Source: Aldersonia sp. NBC_00410
GTDB lineage: Bacteria; Actinomycetota; Actinomycetes; Mycobacteriales; Mycobacteriaceae
DNA length: 64,000 nucleotides
NCBI RefSeq assembly: GCF_026342035.1
Contig: NZ_JAPENM010000006.1
Location: 62,001 to 126,000 of the forward strand
Direction: 5' to 3'
In this document: piece after piece, positions 9,570 through 18,425 of the stretch
Layout: every line of letters starts with the position of its first letter
Numbering within the stretch: position 1 is the first letter of the stretch
Program-made: the position numbers and the translations under genes
The notes under the pieces: model-generated
Databases searched by the model: none
What the model was told of the DNA's origin: nothing
Seen by the model: only the letters and a program-made list of their open reading frames with translations

Positions 9570-10211
9570 TCAGCGACCGGTCCAGAGATCGGCGACACCG
9601 ACGCCGACCCGGGCGAGCAGGCTGCGCATCAGCGGCAGGCCGATCCCGATGACGCTGGACGGATCACCCTCGATCCGGTCGACGAACCAGCCGCCCAGGC
9701 CGTCGAGCGTGAACGCCCCAGCGACCTGCAGCGGTTCGCCGCTGGCGAGGTAGGCGTCGAGTTCGGCGGCCGAGGGCGACCCGAAATGCACCGTCGTCGT
9801 GCTGCACGCGGCAGCGTCGGCGTGCGTGCCCGCACCGTCGGGTCGCAGCACACAATGGCCGGTGAGCAGCTGCCCGGAGCTGCCCGCCATCGACTGCCAC
9901 CGCTCCCGCGCCGCCGCCGTGGTCGGTGGCTTGCCCTGCAACGTCTGGTGGATGAACAGCATCGAATCGCAGCCGACGATCACGTGATCGGCGCCGAGCG
10001 GTCCACTCTCGGCGTTCAGCCGGTCGAGCACGGCACGCGCCTTGGCCCTGGCCAGCTCGGTGACGACCGTCTCCGGTGCGGCGGCCGGACCGAGCGCCCG
10101 AGCGACGGCGTCCTCGTCCACGTCGGAGACCCGGACGATCGGCTCGATCCCGGCCGAGCGCAGCACCGCGAGCCGCGCCGGGGAGGCCGACGCGAGGATC
10201 AGCCGGATCAA
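9570..10211 (-). CDS. maf: Maf-like nucleoside triphosphate pyrophosphatase
   Basis: House-cleaning pyrophosphatase hydrolysing non-canonical or methylated nucleoside triphosphates; 213 residues. It starts IRLILASASPARLAVLRSAG (family SxSxRR region, here SASPAR), and has VIVGCDSMLFIHQTLQGKP, the conserved acidic metal site with Lys. Its start codon overlaps the AccE5 stop (ATGA), so it is translated with the carboxylase subunit gene, as in mycobacteria (Rv3282). The C-terminus includes GWFVDRIEGDPSSVIGIGLP, typical of Maf. Substrate specificity cannot be read. Confidence 0.92.
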   Translation of the reverse strand: MIRLILASASPARLAVLRSAGIEPIVRVSDVDEDAVARALGPAAAPETVVTELARAKARAVLDRLNAESGPLGADHVIVGCDSMLFIHQTLQGKPPTTAAARERWQSMAGSSGQLLTGHCVLRPDGAGTHADAAACSTTTVHFGSPSAAELDAYLASGEPLQVAGAFTLDGLGGWFVDRIEGDPSSVIGIGLPLMRSLLARVGVGVADLWTGR

Positions 10212-10540
10212 TCGCGAATGTTCGAGACGTACGGGTAGGCGTACGGCGAGAACGGCGGGGTACGGCGGTGCAGCAGGGTGGGCAAGCCCCAGTTCTCCGG
10301 CGGGCGAGCGGACTGCGGCGAGACCGGAGCAGACGCCGACGCCGCCGCCAGCACGGCAACCAGAGCGGCCAGTTCGACATCGTCCGGGTTGCCGCTCAGC
10401 ACCTTGATGGTCGTCGCGTCGTCCGCCGCGTCGGACGGCGGTTCGGCGGCGGCATCCGCACCGGCGGCTCCGTCGACGGAGCCGGCCAGTTCGGTGAGCT
10501 CGGCGTCACTCAAGGTCTGTTCCTCTACTGCAGCTGTCAC
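10208..10540 (-). CDS. accE5: Acyl-CoA carboxylase epsilon subunit
   Basis: Small accessory subunit that stabilises and stimulates the AccA3-AccD5 complex; 110 residues. The N-terminal half is Ala/Asp-rich and low in complexity. The core TIKVLSGNPDDVELAALVAV is the conserved epsilon-family motif, and the C-terminus WGLPTLLHRRTPPFSPYAYP is also typical. The GTG at 10540 (VTAAVEEQ) is chosen because AAAGGA lies 8 nt upstream; an earlier GTG at 10567 would contain that site. It lies between accD5 and maf, overlapping maf by 4 bp. Confidence 0.88.
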   Translation of the reverse strand: MTAAVEEQTLSDAELTELAGSVDGAAGADAAAEPPSDAADDATTIKVLSGNPDDVELAALVAVLAAASASAPVSPQSARPPENWGLPTLLHRRTPPFSPYAYPYVSNIRD

Positions 10541-10669
10541 CAGCTGGTTCCTTTCGGTTCGCGGCACGCGGGCGAGCCCGCAATCTCACCCTGCCGATGC
10601 TCGTTCGTCTCGCGGCGCGCGTAACGGGCCACGTGGTCGGTCGGGATGCGCCGCGAGACTTGTGCATCG

Positions 10670-12310
10670 TCAGAGTGGAATGTTGCCATGCTTCTTGGGC
10701 GGCAGGGTGACCATCTTGCGTTCGAGCAGTCGCAGCGCCGAGACGATCTGGCCCCGGGTGTGCGAGGGCGGGATCACCGCGTCGACGTAGCCACGCTCGG
10801 CCGCCACGTACGGATTGACCAGGGTGTCCTCGTACTCGTTCTGCAACTGCAGGCGCAGCGCGTCGACGTCGTCGCCCTTCTTGGCCGCATCGAGCAGCCG
10901 CTTGCGGTAGACGAACCCGACTGCGCCCGAGGCGCCCATGACCGCGATCTGCGCGGTCGGCCACGCCAGGTTGACGTCCGCACCGAGGTGCTTGGACCCC
11001 ATCACGTCGTACGCGCCGCCGTACGCCTTGCGCGTGATCACGGTGATCTTGGGGACGGTCGCCTCGCCGTAGGCGTACAGCAGCTTCGCGCCGCGCCGGA
11101 TGATGCCGTTGTACTCCTGGCCGGTGCCGGGCAGGAAGCCGGGCACGTCGACCAGCGTCACGATCGGGATGTTGAACGCATCGCAGGTCCGGACGAAGCG
11201 TGCGGCCTTCTCCGAGGCGTCGATGTCGAGGCAGCCCGCGAACTGGGTGGGCTGGTTCGCCACAATGCCGACGCTGCGGCCGTCGATGCGGCCGAAGCCG
11301 ACGACGATGTTCATCGCGCGCTGGGCCTGCACCTCGAGGAACTCGTCGTCGTCGAGCAGCCGGCGAATGACCTCGTGCATGTCGTAGGGCTGGTTCGGGG
11401 AGTCCGGCACCAGCGTGTCGAGTTCGAGATCCTCGGCGGTGAGCGACTCCTCGATGGCGCCCTCGATCGGATCGGTGGCCGGGAAGCGCGGCGCCTCGCC
11501 GCGGTTGTTGCTCGGCAGGTAGCTCAGCAGCTCCGTGACGTAATCGAGCGCGTCCTGCTCGCCGGAGGCGACGTAGTGCGCGACGCCGGACTTCGTCATG
11601 TGCGTGTGGGCACCGCCGAGGTCCTCCATCGTGACGTCCTCGCCGGTCACCGTCTTGATGACGTCCGGGCCGGTCACGAACATCTGGCTGGTCTGGTCGA
11701 CCATCACGACGAAGTCGGTCAGCGCGGGCGAGTACACATGGCCACCGGCAGCCGGGCCCATGATCAGCGAGATCTGCGGGATGACGCCCGAGGCGTGGAT
11801 GTTGCGCTGGAAGATCTCGCCGTAGAGGCCGAGCGAGACGACGCCTTCCTGGATGCGCGCGCCGGCGCCCTCGTTGATGCCGATCAGCGGGCGGCCGGTC
11901 TTGATCGCGAGGTCCATCACCTTGACGATCTTCTCGCCGTACACCTCGCCGAGGCTGCCGCCGAAGACGGTGACGTCCTGGCTGAAGATGCACACGTCGC
12001 GACCGTCGATGGTGCCGTAACCGGTGACTACGCCGTCGCCGAGCGGACGGGTCTCGGCGAGGCCGAAGTTCACGCTGCGATGCCGGGCCAGCGCGTCCAT
12101 CTCGACGAACGAACCGTCGTCGAGCAGCGCGGTGATGCGCTCGCGAGCGGTCAGCTTGCCCTTCGCGTGCACCTTCTCGACAGCGCCCTCACCCATCGGG
12201 TGCTTGGCTTCCTCCATGCGATTGCGCAGGTCGGCGAGCTTTCCCGCGGTGGTGTGAATATCTGGAGCACTCGCCGTACCGGGCGAAGCCTGCTGCTGAA
12301 CACTCGTCAT
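10670..12310 (-). CDS. accD5: Propionyl/acyl-CoA carboxylase beta subunit
   Basis: Carboxyltransferase that moves CO2 from biotin on AccA3 to propionyl- or acetyl-CoA, giving methylmalonyl- or malonyl-CoA. 546 residues. Family features are the N-terminal [18 protein letters not shown], the oxyanion segments around [13 protein letters not shown] and [15 protein letters not shown], and the C-terminal [20 protein letters not shown] and [18 protein letters not shown]. The ATG at 12310 gives MTSVQQQ; the upstream open frame reads through the divergent birA promoter and is unlikely. A TAACAT hexamer ends 8 nt before the ATG with no Shine-Dalgarno, suggesting a leaderless transcript. Confidence 0.95.
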   Translation of the reverse strand: MTSVQQQASPGTASAPDIHTTAGKLADLRNRMEEAKHPMGEGAVEKVHAKGKLTARERITALLDDGSFVEMDALARHRSVNFGLAETRPLGDGVVTGYGTIDGRDVCIFSQDVTVFGGSLGEVYGEKIVKVMDLAIKTGRPLIGINEGAGARIQEGVVSLGLYGEIFQRNIHASGVIPQISLIMGPAAGGHVYSPALTDFVVMVDQTSQMFVTGPDVIKTVTGEDVTMEDLGGAHTHMTKSGVAHYVASGEQDALDYVTELLSYLPSNNRGEAPRFPATDPIEGAIEESLTAEDLELDTLVPDSPNQPYDMHEVIRRLLDDDEFLEVQAQRAMNIVVGFGRIDGRSVGIVANQPTQFAGCLDIDASEKAARFVRTCDAFNIPIVTLVDVPGFLPGTGQEYNGIIRRGAKLLYAYGEATVPKITVITRKAYGGAYDVMGSKHLGADVNLAWPTAQIAVMGASGAVGFVYRKRLLDAAKKGDDVDALRLQLQNEYEDTLVNPYVAAERGYVDAVIPPSHTRGQIVSALRLLERKMVTLPPKKHGNIPL

Positions 12311-12318
12311 GGCACCCG

Positions 12319-12324
12319 ATGTTA
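12319..12324 (-). promoter_or_regulatory. -10 element for accD5, likely leaderless
   Basis: TAACAT on the minus strand lies 8 nt from the accD5 ATG. Transcription would start at or next to the ATG. No ribosome binding site is seen. Confidence 0.45.
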
Positions 12325-12389
12325 ACCAGCACACTTTCGACCGAATAATCGAGACTCGGCTACTGGCCAGTACGTTTCCGATTCGGTCG

Positions 12390-12395
12390 TAGGGT
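12390..12395 (+). promoter_or_regulatory. -10 element for birA, likely leaderless
   Basis: TAGGGT lies 6 nt upstream of the birA ATG and no Shine-Dalgarno sequence is present, which fits a leaderless transcript. Confidence 0.5.
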
Positions 12396-12401
12396 TCGGG
12401 T

Positions 12402-13223
12402 ATGTACACCGATCTGAATCGGCCTCCGCTCAATGCCGCGGAACTGCGCCGCGGGATGGATTTCTATTCGTCTATCGACGTCGTCGACAAGACCGGCTCC
12501 ACCAACGCCGACCTCCTCGCGCGCGCCGGCGAACCGGACGCGGACCGCGCGGTGCTGATCGCGGAGTTTCAGGAGCACGGTCGCGGGCGCCACTCGCGCA
12601 CCTGGGTGAGCCCGCCGCAGGCGCAGATTGCTGCGTCGGTGTTGTTCCGTATGCCCGCAGACGTGGATTCGGCGAGTCTGGGATGGTTGCCGCTGCTCAC
12701 CGGTATCGCCGTGACCGACGCGCTGCGGACGGTGGCGAAGGTCGACGCGGACCTGAAGTGGCCCAACGACGTGCTGATCGACGGGCGCAAGGTGGCCGGC
12801 ATCCTCGCCGAGGTCGCGTGGCCGCAGACCGACGGTGTGAAGTCCCCGGCCGTCGTGGTCGGCGTTGGGCTGAACGTGTCCCTGCAGGAGGACGAACTGC
12901 CGGTGCCCGAGGCGACCTCGTTGGCACTGGCCGGCGCCGAGGTCACCGACCGCACGACGCTGGCTCGTGCCCTGCTGCGGGCGCTGGCGCAGCGCTGGAC
13001 CAACTGGGCGGACAACGACTTCTCCGCGGGCGTGCTCGCCGGGGACTACCGCGGGCGGTGCGTGACGCTCGGTGCCCAGGTGCGCGCCGACCTCCCGGGC
13101 GGTTCGTCGGTGGTCGGCACGGCCAGCGACATCGACGACAACGGCCGGTTGCTGATCGCCACCGACGGCGAAACGGTGGCCGTGACCGCCGGTGATGTGA
13201 CCCACCTGCGCACCGCGCAATAG
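12402..13223 (+). CDS. birA: Biotin--[acyl-CoA carboxylase] ligase
   Basis: Attaches biotin to the Lys of the AccA3 carrier domain through biotinyl-AMP. 273 residues. Catalytic features are [13 protein letters not shown] near residue 25, the adenylate-binding loop [12 protein letters not shown] near residue 60, and [19 protein letters not shown] near residue 115. The N-terminal DNA-binding domain of E. coli BirA is absent, as usual in actinobacteria, so it is an enzyme rather than a repressor. It is divergent from accD5, sharing a 91-bp promoter region. Confidence 0.94.
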   Translation: MYTDLNRPPLNAAELRRGMDFYSSIDVVDKTGSTNADLLARAGEPDADRAVLIAEFQEHGRGRHSRTWVSPPQAQIAASVLFRMPADVDSASLGWLPLLTGIAVTDALRTVAKVDADLKWPNDVLIDGRKVAGILAEVAWPQTDGVKSPAVVVGVGLNVSLQEDELPVPEATSLALAGAEVTDRTTLARALLRALAQRWTNWADNDFSAGVLAGDYRGRCVTLGAQVRADLPGGSSVVGTASDIDDNGRLLIATDGETVAVTAGDVTHLRTAQ

Positions 13224-13275
13224 CGGTCCCCCCGCTGCGCGGAACAGCGGTACTGCCTGGCCGCGCAATAGCGGT
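13213..13275. repeat. 15-bp direct repeat spanning the birA stop and the next promoter
   Basis: CCGCGCAATAGCGGT occurs at 13213-13227, covering the birA stop codon, and again at 13261-13275. A degenerate copy (GCGGAACAGCGGTACTG) lies between them. The last copy runs into the TACTGT -10 hexamer of the PH-domain gene. Confidence 0.6.
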
Positions 13276-13280
13276 ACTGT
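13275..13280 (+). promoter_or_regulatory. -10 element for the PH-domain gene, likely leaderless
   Basis: TACTGT lies 6 nt upstream of the ATG at 13287 with no Shine-Dalgarno sequence, as expected for a leaderless transcript. Confidence 0.5.
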
Positions 13281-13286
13281 CGCGCC

Positions 13287-13838
13287 ATGGGCTACCCGGA
13301 GGACGCACTCGCGGCCGACGAAGAACTGCTGCTGCACAGCCATCCGCACTGGAAGATGCTGCTGCTCCCGGCCTTGACGTTCGTACTGGTGACGGCGCTG
13401 GCCGGCTTCGCGATCGGTGCGGCGCAGGCCAACCTCGACGGCGATGTGCGGCTCTGGACGGTCATCGCCGTGCTGGTGATCTGGCTGGCGCTGGTGGTGT
13501 GGCGCTGTGGTGCCGCGCTGGTGCGCTGGAAGTCGACGCATTTCATCGTCACCGACCGCCGAGTGCTGATCCGGCACGGGATCCTCACCCACACCGGCAT
13601 CGACATCCCGATGGGCCGGATCTCGAATGTGCAGTTCCGGCACGGTCTCGTCGACCGGATGCTCGGCACCGGCACGCTGATCATCGGGTCCGCGTCCGAG
13701 GACGACCTCGAATACGACGACATTCCCCGGGTGCAGAAGGTGCACTCGATGCTCTATCACCAAGTGTTCGATGCGATGCAGCTGGACAGAAGCGAATCGG
13801 ACCGACCCGATCGCGACTGGGACGACCGCCGACGCTAA
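13287..13838 (+). CDS. Bacterial PH-domain membrane protein
   Basis: 183-residue protein equivalent in position to Rv3278c. Two hydrophobic segments span about residues 30-50 and 55-75. They are followed by a bacterial pleckstrin-homology (bPH2) domain: FIVTDRRVLIRHGILTHT, IPMGRISNVQFRHGLVDRML, GTGTLIIGSASEDD. Such proteins sit in the membrane and their cellular role is not established. The C-terminus is charged (DRSESDRPDRDWDDRRR). It lies between birA and a two-component system on the same strand. Confidence 0.82.
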   Translation: MGYPEDALAADEELLLHSHPHWKMLLLPALTFVLVTALAGFAIGAAQANLDGDVRLWTVIAVLVIWLALVVWRCGAALVRWKSTHFIVTDRRVLIRHGILTHTGIDIPMGRISNVQFRHGLVDRMLGTGTLIIGSASEDDLEYDDIPRVQKVHSMLYHQVFDAMQLDRSESDRPDRDWDDRRR

Positions 13839-13866
13839 CTCCCGTTCGCGCTGCGTTCGCACTCCG

Positions 13867-13872
13867 TACTCT
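13867..13872 (+). promoter_or_regulatory. -10 element for the response-regulator gene, likely leaderless
   Basis: TACTCT lies 6 nt before the GTG at 13879. The absence of a Shine-Dalgarno sequence supports leaderless initiation. Confidence 0.45.
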
Positions 13873-13878
13873 GGTTTC

Positions 13879-14550
13879 GTGACGGCTGTACTGCTGGCGG
13901 AGGACGACGAGGCGATCGCAGCGCCATTGTCGCGCGCGCTTGGACGCGAGGGTTACACGGTAACGGTGGAGCTAACCGGTCCGGCCGCGCTCGGCCGAGC
14001 CCTTGCGGGCGAGCACGATCTGCTGATTCTCGATCTCGGATTGCCCGGTATGGATGGCCTCGAGGTCTGTCGGCAGGTGCGGGCGAGCGGGCGGGATCTG
14101 CCCGTCCTGATGCTCACCGCGCGGGCCGACGAGGTCGATTTCGTAGTCGGTCTGGATGCGGGTGCCGACGACTACGTCGGGAAACCGTTCCGGCTTGCCG
14201 AATTGCTGGCCCGGGTCCGTGCCCTGCTGCGCCGCGCCGCACCCACCGATGACCCGGTCGTCGAGGTGGGCGACATCCGGCTCGAACCGGCCGCGCGGCG
14301 GGTACTGGTGAGCGGCGCAGAGGTGGCACTGGCGAATAAGGAGTACGAGCTGCTCAAGGTGCTGCTCGAACGGGCGGGCCAGGTGGTCGAGCGCGAGACG
14401 ATCCTGCGCGAGGTCTGGGGCGACGCCGACCTGCGCGGCTCCAAGACACTCGACATGCACATGTCCTGGCTGCGCCGAAAGCTCGGCGACGACCGCACCG
14501 GCCGCATTGCGACGGTGCGCGGCGTCGGGTTCCGGTTCAACGTGGATTAG
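13879..14550 (+). CDS. OmpR-family response regulator
   Basis: DNA-binding response regulator of a two-component pair; 223 residues. The receiver domain has AEDDE at residues 8-12, the phosphoacceptor Asp52 in LILDLGLPGMDG, the Thr in MLTARADEVD and the Lys in DDYVGKPFRLAEL. The C-terminal winged helix includes ANKEYELLKVLLERAGQVVE and SKTLDMHMSWLRRKLGDD. The GTG at 13879 (VTAVLLAEDD) is chosen because it starts the first beta strand and has a -10 hexamer 6 nt upstream. The cognate kinase begins 12 nt after the stop. No target genes can be named. Confidence 0.93.
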   Translation: MTAVLLAEDDEAIAAPLSRALGREGYTVTVELTGPAALGRALAGEHDLLILDLGLPGMDGLEVCRQVRASGRDLPVLMLTARADEVDFVVGLDAGADDYVGKPFRLAELLARVRALLRRAAPTDDPVVEVGDIRLEPAARRVLVSGAEVALANKEYELLKVLLERAGQVVERETILREVWGDADLRGSKTLDMHMSWLRRKLGDDRTGRIATVRGVGFRFNVD

Positions 14551-14562
14551 CGCAGACCAGCC

Positions 14563-15921
14563 GTGCGCCGCCGCATCCTGCTCTCCATCCTGGCCGTCGT
14601 CATCCTCACGACGATGGTGCTCGGCCTGCCGCTGATGTACACCGCGTGGCTCTGGGTCGAGGACATCACGCGCAACGACATGCAGGATCGGCTCGACCGG
14701 ATGGCGGACGTCATCATCGCGCAGGAAGGCGCGAACGGGATGGTCGAAGGGCCGCTCGACACGCGTGGTGTGGAGCCGCTCGTGCCCGACGGCGGGCACC
14801 TCGTCGTCGTCTATCCAACTCCGCCCGACCGGGTGACCCGGCTCGACCTCGGGGTCCCCGAGGTGACCGATCCGCTCATCGAATCGCTGTCGATGGGTAC
14901 CTCGGGCTCGCTGCGGCTCGAGCAGCCGCCCACCGAGATGCGCTCCCTGCAGTGGCGCGCCGTCGGCGCGGTTTCGCTCTTGGTCGTGGCGTCGATGGCA
15001 GCCGGAACGTCAGTTGCGGTGGTGACCGCCAAGCGGTTGTCGGACCCGTTGCGCGATGTCGCCAAGCGCGCCGCACGGCTCGGCGAGGGCGACTTCCGGC
15101 CCGATCCGCGCCGGCACGGCATCGCCGAACTCGACCGCGTTTCCGACGTGCTCGATTCGGCAACCGTGGAGATCGCGAGCCGGTTGCAACGCGAGCATCT
15201 GCTCGCCGCCGACGTATCGCACCAACTGCGCAGCCGGCTGACCGCGGTGCGATTGCGTCTCGACGAGCTCGTCGAGCATCCGGATCCGGACGTCGTGGAG
15301 GAGGCGCAGGCCGCGATGGCGCAGGTCGACCGGTTGACCGCCGCGATCGACGAACTGGTGCGCGCGTCGCGCGAGGACGAGGCGAATCCCGCCACGGTGG
15401 TTTCGGTGCTCGACGAACTGCGTCCGGTGGTCGCGGAGTGGGAGCGCCCGTTCGAGGAACGAGGCCGGCGAGTGCTGATCTACGGCGACGCCGCACTGCG
15501 CTCGCCGGTGACCGGTCCGCGGTTGCGCGAAGCGGCGGCGGTGCTGATCGACAACGCGCTGGTGCACGGCGGCGGTACCTGCTCGGTGCGGGTGCGCGAC
15601 GCGAAGGTGGCCGGCCGGGCGCCGCGGATCTGCGTGGAGGTGTCGGATCAGGGTGCCGGGATCAGCGATGACCTGGCCCCGCATATCTTCGATCGGGGCG
15701 TGTCCGGAGCCGGTTCCACCGGTGTGGGGCTTGCACTCGCGCGGGCCCTCATCGAGGCCGACGGTGGCCGGCTCGAGTTGCGCCAGCGCAAGCCGGCCCT
15801 GTTCGCGGTCTTTCTCACCGCCGCCGAAAACGGGTCCGGCGCGACGATGGCGGGGCGCACTGCGGTCGAGCCGGGGCTACCTGTCGTCGGCGCCCGCCCA
15901 CGGGTGGGCGAACCGCGCTGA
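14563..15921 (+). CDS. Sensor histidine kinase with atypical H-box
   Basis: Membrane sensor kinase paired with the preceding response regulator; 452 residues, GTG start. Two transmembrane helices lie at about residues 5-28 and 130-150, flanking a small extracytoplasmic domain, followed by HAMP-like sequence (AKRLSDPLRDVAKRAARLGE). The dimerisation helix reads DVSHQLRSRLTAVRL with His220. The usual HELRTPL is thus HQLRSRL: Glu to Gln, Thr to Ser and Pro to Arg. The ATPase domain has the N box IDNALVHGG, DQGAGI and GSTGVGLALARALIEADGG. Its stop abuts the convergent GtrA stop with no spacer. Confidence 0.9.
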   Translation: MRRRILLSILAVVILTTMVLGLPLMYTAWLWVEDITRNDMQDRLDRMADVIIAQEGANGMVEGPLDTRGVEPLVPDGGHLVVVYPTPPDRVTRLDLGVPEVTDPLIESLSMGTSGSLRLEQPPTEMRSLQWRAVGAVSLLVVASMAAGTSVAVVTAKRLSDPLRDVAKRAARLGEGDFRPDPRRHGIAELDRVSDVLDSATVEIASRLQREHLLAADVSHQLRSRLTAVRLRLDELVEHPDPDVVEEAQAAMAQVDRLTAAIDELVRASREDEANPATVVSVLDELRPVVAEWERPFEERGRRVLIYGDAALRSPVTGPRLREAAAVLIDNALVHGGGTCSVRVRDAKVAGRAPRICVEVSDQGAGISDDLAPHIFDRGVSGAGSTGVGLALARALIEADGGRLELRQRKPALFAVFLTAAENGSGATMAGRTAVEPGLPVVGARPRVGEPR

Positions 15922-16449
15922 TCAGCGCCCTTTGAACTCCTCTTCGAGCTCCTCGATTTCGCGTTCGAGTTCGTCCGGGAATACCCAGCGGCGAAATGCC
16001 CAGAACCGGAATGCCATCTGCAGCAGGTTCCCGATCACGTAAGCGCTGATGAAATCCGCGATGTTTTCTGTGGCGAGACTCACGTCGGGTACGCGCAAAT
16101 CGAACACATAACTCGAGATAACGAGCGGGATAAAGCTCAGAATGACGCCTATTCCGCTGACCACGAAGAAGAGCAGTGCCTCTTGGTCGCGGCGGCGACC
16201 ACCGCGGGATTTGAACGACCATTCACGGTTGAGGACGTAGGAAACGAGCACCGCGATCACGCCCGAAATAATCTTCGCGGTGACCGGCTTGGTGTCGAGA
16301 ACCGTCAGCTTAAGGGTGTAAAAGATGCCCGAGTCGATGATGAACGTGGTACCGCCGACGATCGCGAACTTGATCAGCTCGTTGTACTTGATGAGCAGAT
16401 CTCGCAACGGTTGGGGGACGCGGTCTACCGCGTCGTCGACTACTGACAC
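15922..16449 (-). CDS. GtrA-family membrane protein
   Basis: Small polytopic membrane protein of the GtrA family, implicated in moving lipid-linked sugars across the membrane. 175 residues with GTG start. Four hydrophobic helices lie in about residues 25-150 (FAIVGGTTFIIDSGIFY, IISGVIAVLVSYVLNREW, ALLFFVVSGIGVILSFIPLV, IADFISAYVIGNLLQMAFRF). The motif YVLNREWSF is characteristic. The C-terminus is acidic (ELEREIEELEEEFKGR). It is equivalent to Rv3277 and divergent from purK. Its substrate in arabinogalactan or other glycan assembly is unknown. Confidence 0.88.
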   Translation of the reverse strand: MSVVDDAVDRVPQPLRDLLIKYNELIKFAIVGGTTFIIDSGIFYTLKLTVLDTKPVTAKIISGVIAVLVSYVLNREWSFKSRGGRRRDQEALLFFVVSGIGVILSFIPLVISSYVFDLRVPDVSLATENIADFISAYVIGNLLQMAFRFWAFRRWVFPDELEREIEELEEEFKGR

Positions 16450-16569
16450 AGCGGCAAGTGTACGAAAAGCAACGAAATACTTGCCAACCGACGAGCGTGG
16501 CGTTGATTCGTGTCACGACGTCCGCCGTGCTTGTTCGACCGCCCGGGTGGGCATGCGACCCGGGCGGGC

Positions 16570-17913
16570 ATGACACCATTGACACTCGTGACCGCCGGTT
16601 ATTCCTCCTCCGATACCGACACCGCCGCACCGCCCGCGCCCGATCGCCCATCGATTTCGGGCGCACAGCTGCCCACCGTGACGATGATCGGCGGCGGTCA
16701 GCTCGCGCGAATGACGCATCAGGCCGCGATCGCACTGGGTCAGCGGCTGCGCGTACTGGCCGAGCAGCCCGACGATCCCGCCGCTCAGGTGAGTCCCGAT
16801 GTCGTGCTCGGCAGCCACACCGACCTGGATGCCCTGCGCCGGGCCGCGAGCGGCGCACATGCGCTGACGTTCGACCACGAGCACGTGCCGACCGAACACC
16901 TCGAGGCGCTGGTGGCCGAAGGCGTGAACGTCGCACCGCCGCCGCAGGCACTGGTGTACGCGCAGGACAAGTTCGCGATGCGCCGCAAACTGGCCGGCCT
17001 CGGCATCCCGGTACCCGCATTCCGCACCGTCTCCGCACCCGCCGATGTCACCGAATTCGGTGCCGAGCACGGCTGGCCCGTCGTGGTCAAGGCGGTGCGC
17101 GGCGGATACGACGGACGCGGCGTGTGGATGCCCGAGGACGCCGAATCGGCGGCACACCTGGTCACCGAACAGCTCGGCAAGGGCGTCTCGCTGCTCGTCG
17201 AGGCCAAGGTGGCGTTGCGCCGTGAACTGTCCGCGATGGTCGCGCGCTCGCCGTTCGGTCAGGGCGCGGCGTGGCCGGTGGTGGAGACCGTGCAGCGCGA
17301 CGGACAGTGTGCGGTGGTGATCGCCCCGGCGCCCGGGCTGGACCGCGACCTGGCGACGGAGGCGGAGGGCCTGGCGCTGCGACTGGCCGCCGAACTCGGC
17401 GTGGTCGGCGCGATGGCGGTCGAGCTGTTCGAGATCGACGCGGACAGCGCCGTGCCCGGCAACGGCTTCAGTGGCCGGGTGCTCGTCAACGAACTTGCGA
17501 TGCGACCACACAACTCCGGGCACTGGGGCATGGACGGCGCCCGGACCGGGCAGTTCGAACAGCATCTGCGGGCCGTGCTGGACTACCCGCTCGGCGACAC
17601 CGCGCCGCTGGCGCCGGTGACGGTGATGGCGAATATCCTCGGTGCCCCGGCGGCGCCCGACATGACGATGGACGAGCGGCTGCATCACCTGTTCGCGCGC
17701 ATGCCGGACGCCAAGGTGCACCTGTACGGCAAGGGCGAGCGGCACGCCCGCAAGATCGGGCACGTCAACGTGCTCGGCGATGCGTACGGCTCGATCGACG
17801 ACCCGAAGTATGTCGCGGCGGTCCGGCGGCGGGCCGAACTCGCCGCGCACTGGATGTCGCATGCGGACTGGGCCGACGGCTGGGATCCGCACGAGGGGGG
17901 AGAGGCAAAGTGA
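16570..17913 (+). CDS. purK: N5-carboxyaminoimidazole ribonucleotide synthase
   Basis: ATP-grasp enzyme of purine synthesis converting AIR plus bicarbonate to N5-CAIR. About 447 residues. Family features are [18 protein letters not shown] near residue 40, [15 protein letters not shown], and the C-terminal [15 protein letters not shown]. The N-terminus before residue 35 is unconserved ([13 protein letters not shown]), so the start is uncertain: ATG 16570 or GTG 16588 both fit, and upstream frame sequence to 16510 is less likely. Its stop overlaps the purE GTG, coupling the two enzymes that act in sequence. Confidence 0.93.
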   Translation: MTPLTLVTAGYSSSDTDTAAPPAPDRPSISGAQLPTVTMIGGGQLARMTHQAAIALGQRLRVLAEQPDDPAAQVSPDVVLGSHTDLDALRRAASGAHALTFDHEHVPTEHLEALVAEGVNVAPPPQALVYAQDKFAMRRKLAGLGIPVPAFRTVSAPADVTEFGAEHGWPVVVKAVRGGYDGRGVWMPEDAESAAHLVTEQLGKGVSLLVEAKVALRRELSAMVARSPFGQGAAWPVVETVQRDGQCAVVIAPAPGLDRDLATEAEGLALRLAAELGVVGAMAVELFEIDADSAVPGNGFSGRVLVNELAMRPHNSGHWGMDGARTGQFEQHLRAVLDYPLGDTAPLAPVTVMANILGAPAAPDMTMDERLHHLFARMPDAKVHLYGKGERHARKIGHVNVLGDAYGSIDDPKYVAAVRRRAELAAHWMSHADWADGWDPHEGGEAK

Positions 17914-18416
17914 CCGGTGTTGCTGTAGGTCTGATCATGGGCAGTGACTCCGACTGGCCCACCATGTCCGCCGCCGCGGAGGCGCTCGCCGAATTCGGCA
18001 TCCGCTTCGAGGTGGGCGTCGTCTCTGCACACCGCACCCCGCAGCGGATGCTCGACTACGCCCGGGACGCGGCGGGACGCGGCGTGCAGGTGATTATCGC
18101 GGGCGCCGGGGGAGCCGCCCATCTGCCGGGCATGGTCGCCTCGGCCACCCCACTGCCTGTGATCGGTGTGCCCGTACCGCTGAAGTACCTCGACGGGATG
18201 GACTCGCTGCTGTCCATCGTGCAGATGCCCGCCGGGGTGCCGGTGGCGACGGTGTCCATCGGCGGGGCACGCAATGCGGGACTCCTGGCTGCGCGGATCC
18301 TCGGCGCACACGACCCGGCGCTGCGCGGGCGGATGGTGGCGTTCCAGGCCGGGCTGGAGACGATGGTGCTGGAAAAGGACGAAGCCCTGCGCAATCGGCT
18401 GCTCGGCGAGGAATAG
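17910..18416 (+). CDS. purE: N5-CAIR mutase
   Basis: Rearranges N5-CAIR from PurK to CAIR in purine synthesis. 168 residues. The active-site motif [16 protein letters not shown] occurs at the N-terminus, then [31 protein letters not shown] and [16 protein letters not shown]. The GTG start shares bases with the purK stop (GTGA) and has GGGGAGAGG just upstream. The purK-purE order matches Rv3276c-Rv3275c. Confidence 0.96.
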   Translation: MTGVAVGLIMGSDSDWPTMSAAAEALAEFGIRFEVGVVSAHRTPQRMLDYARDAAGRGVQVIIAGAGGAAHLPGMVASATPLPVIGVPVPLKYLDGMDSLLSIVQMPAGVPVATVSIGGARNAGLLAARILGAHDPALRGRMVAFQAGLETMVLEKDEALRNRLLGEE

Positions 18417-18425
18417 GCGGACACC

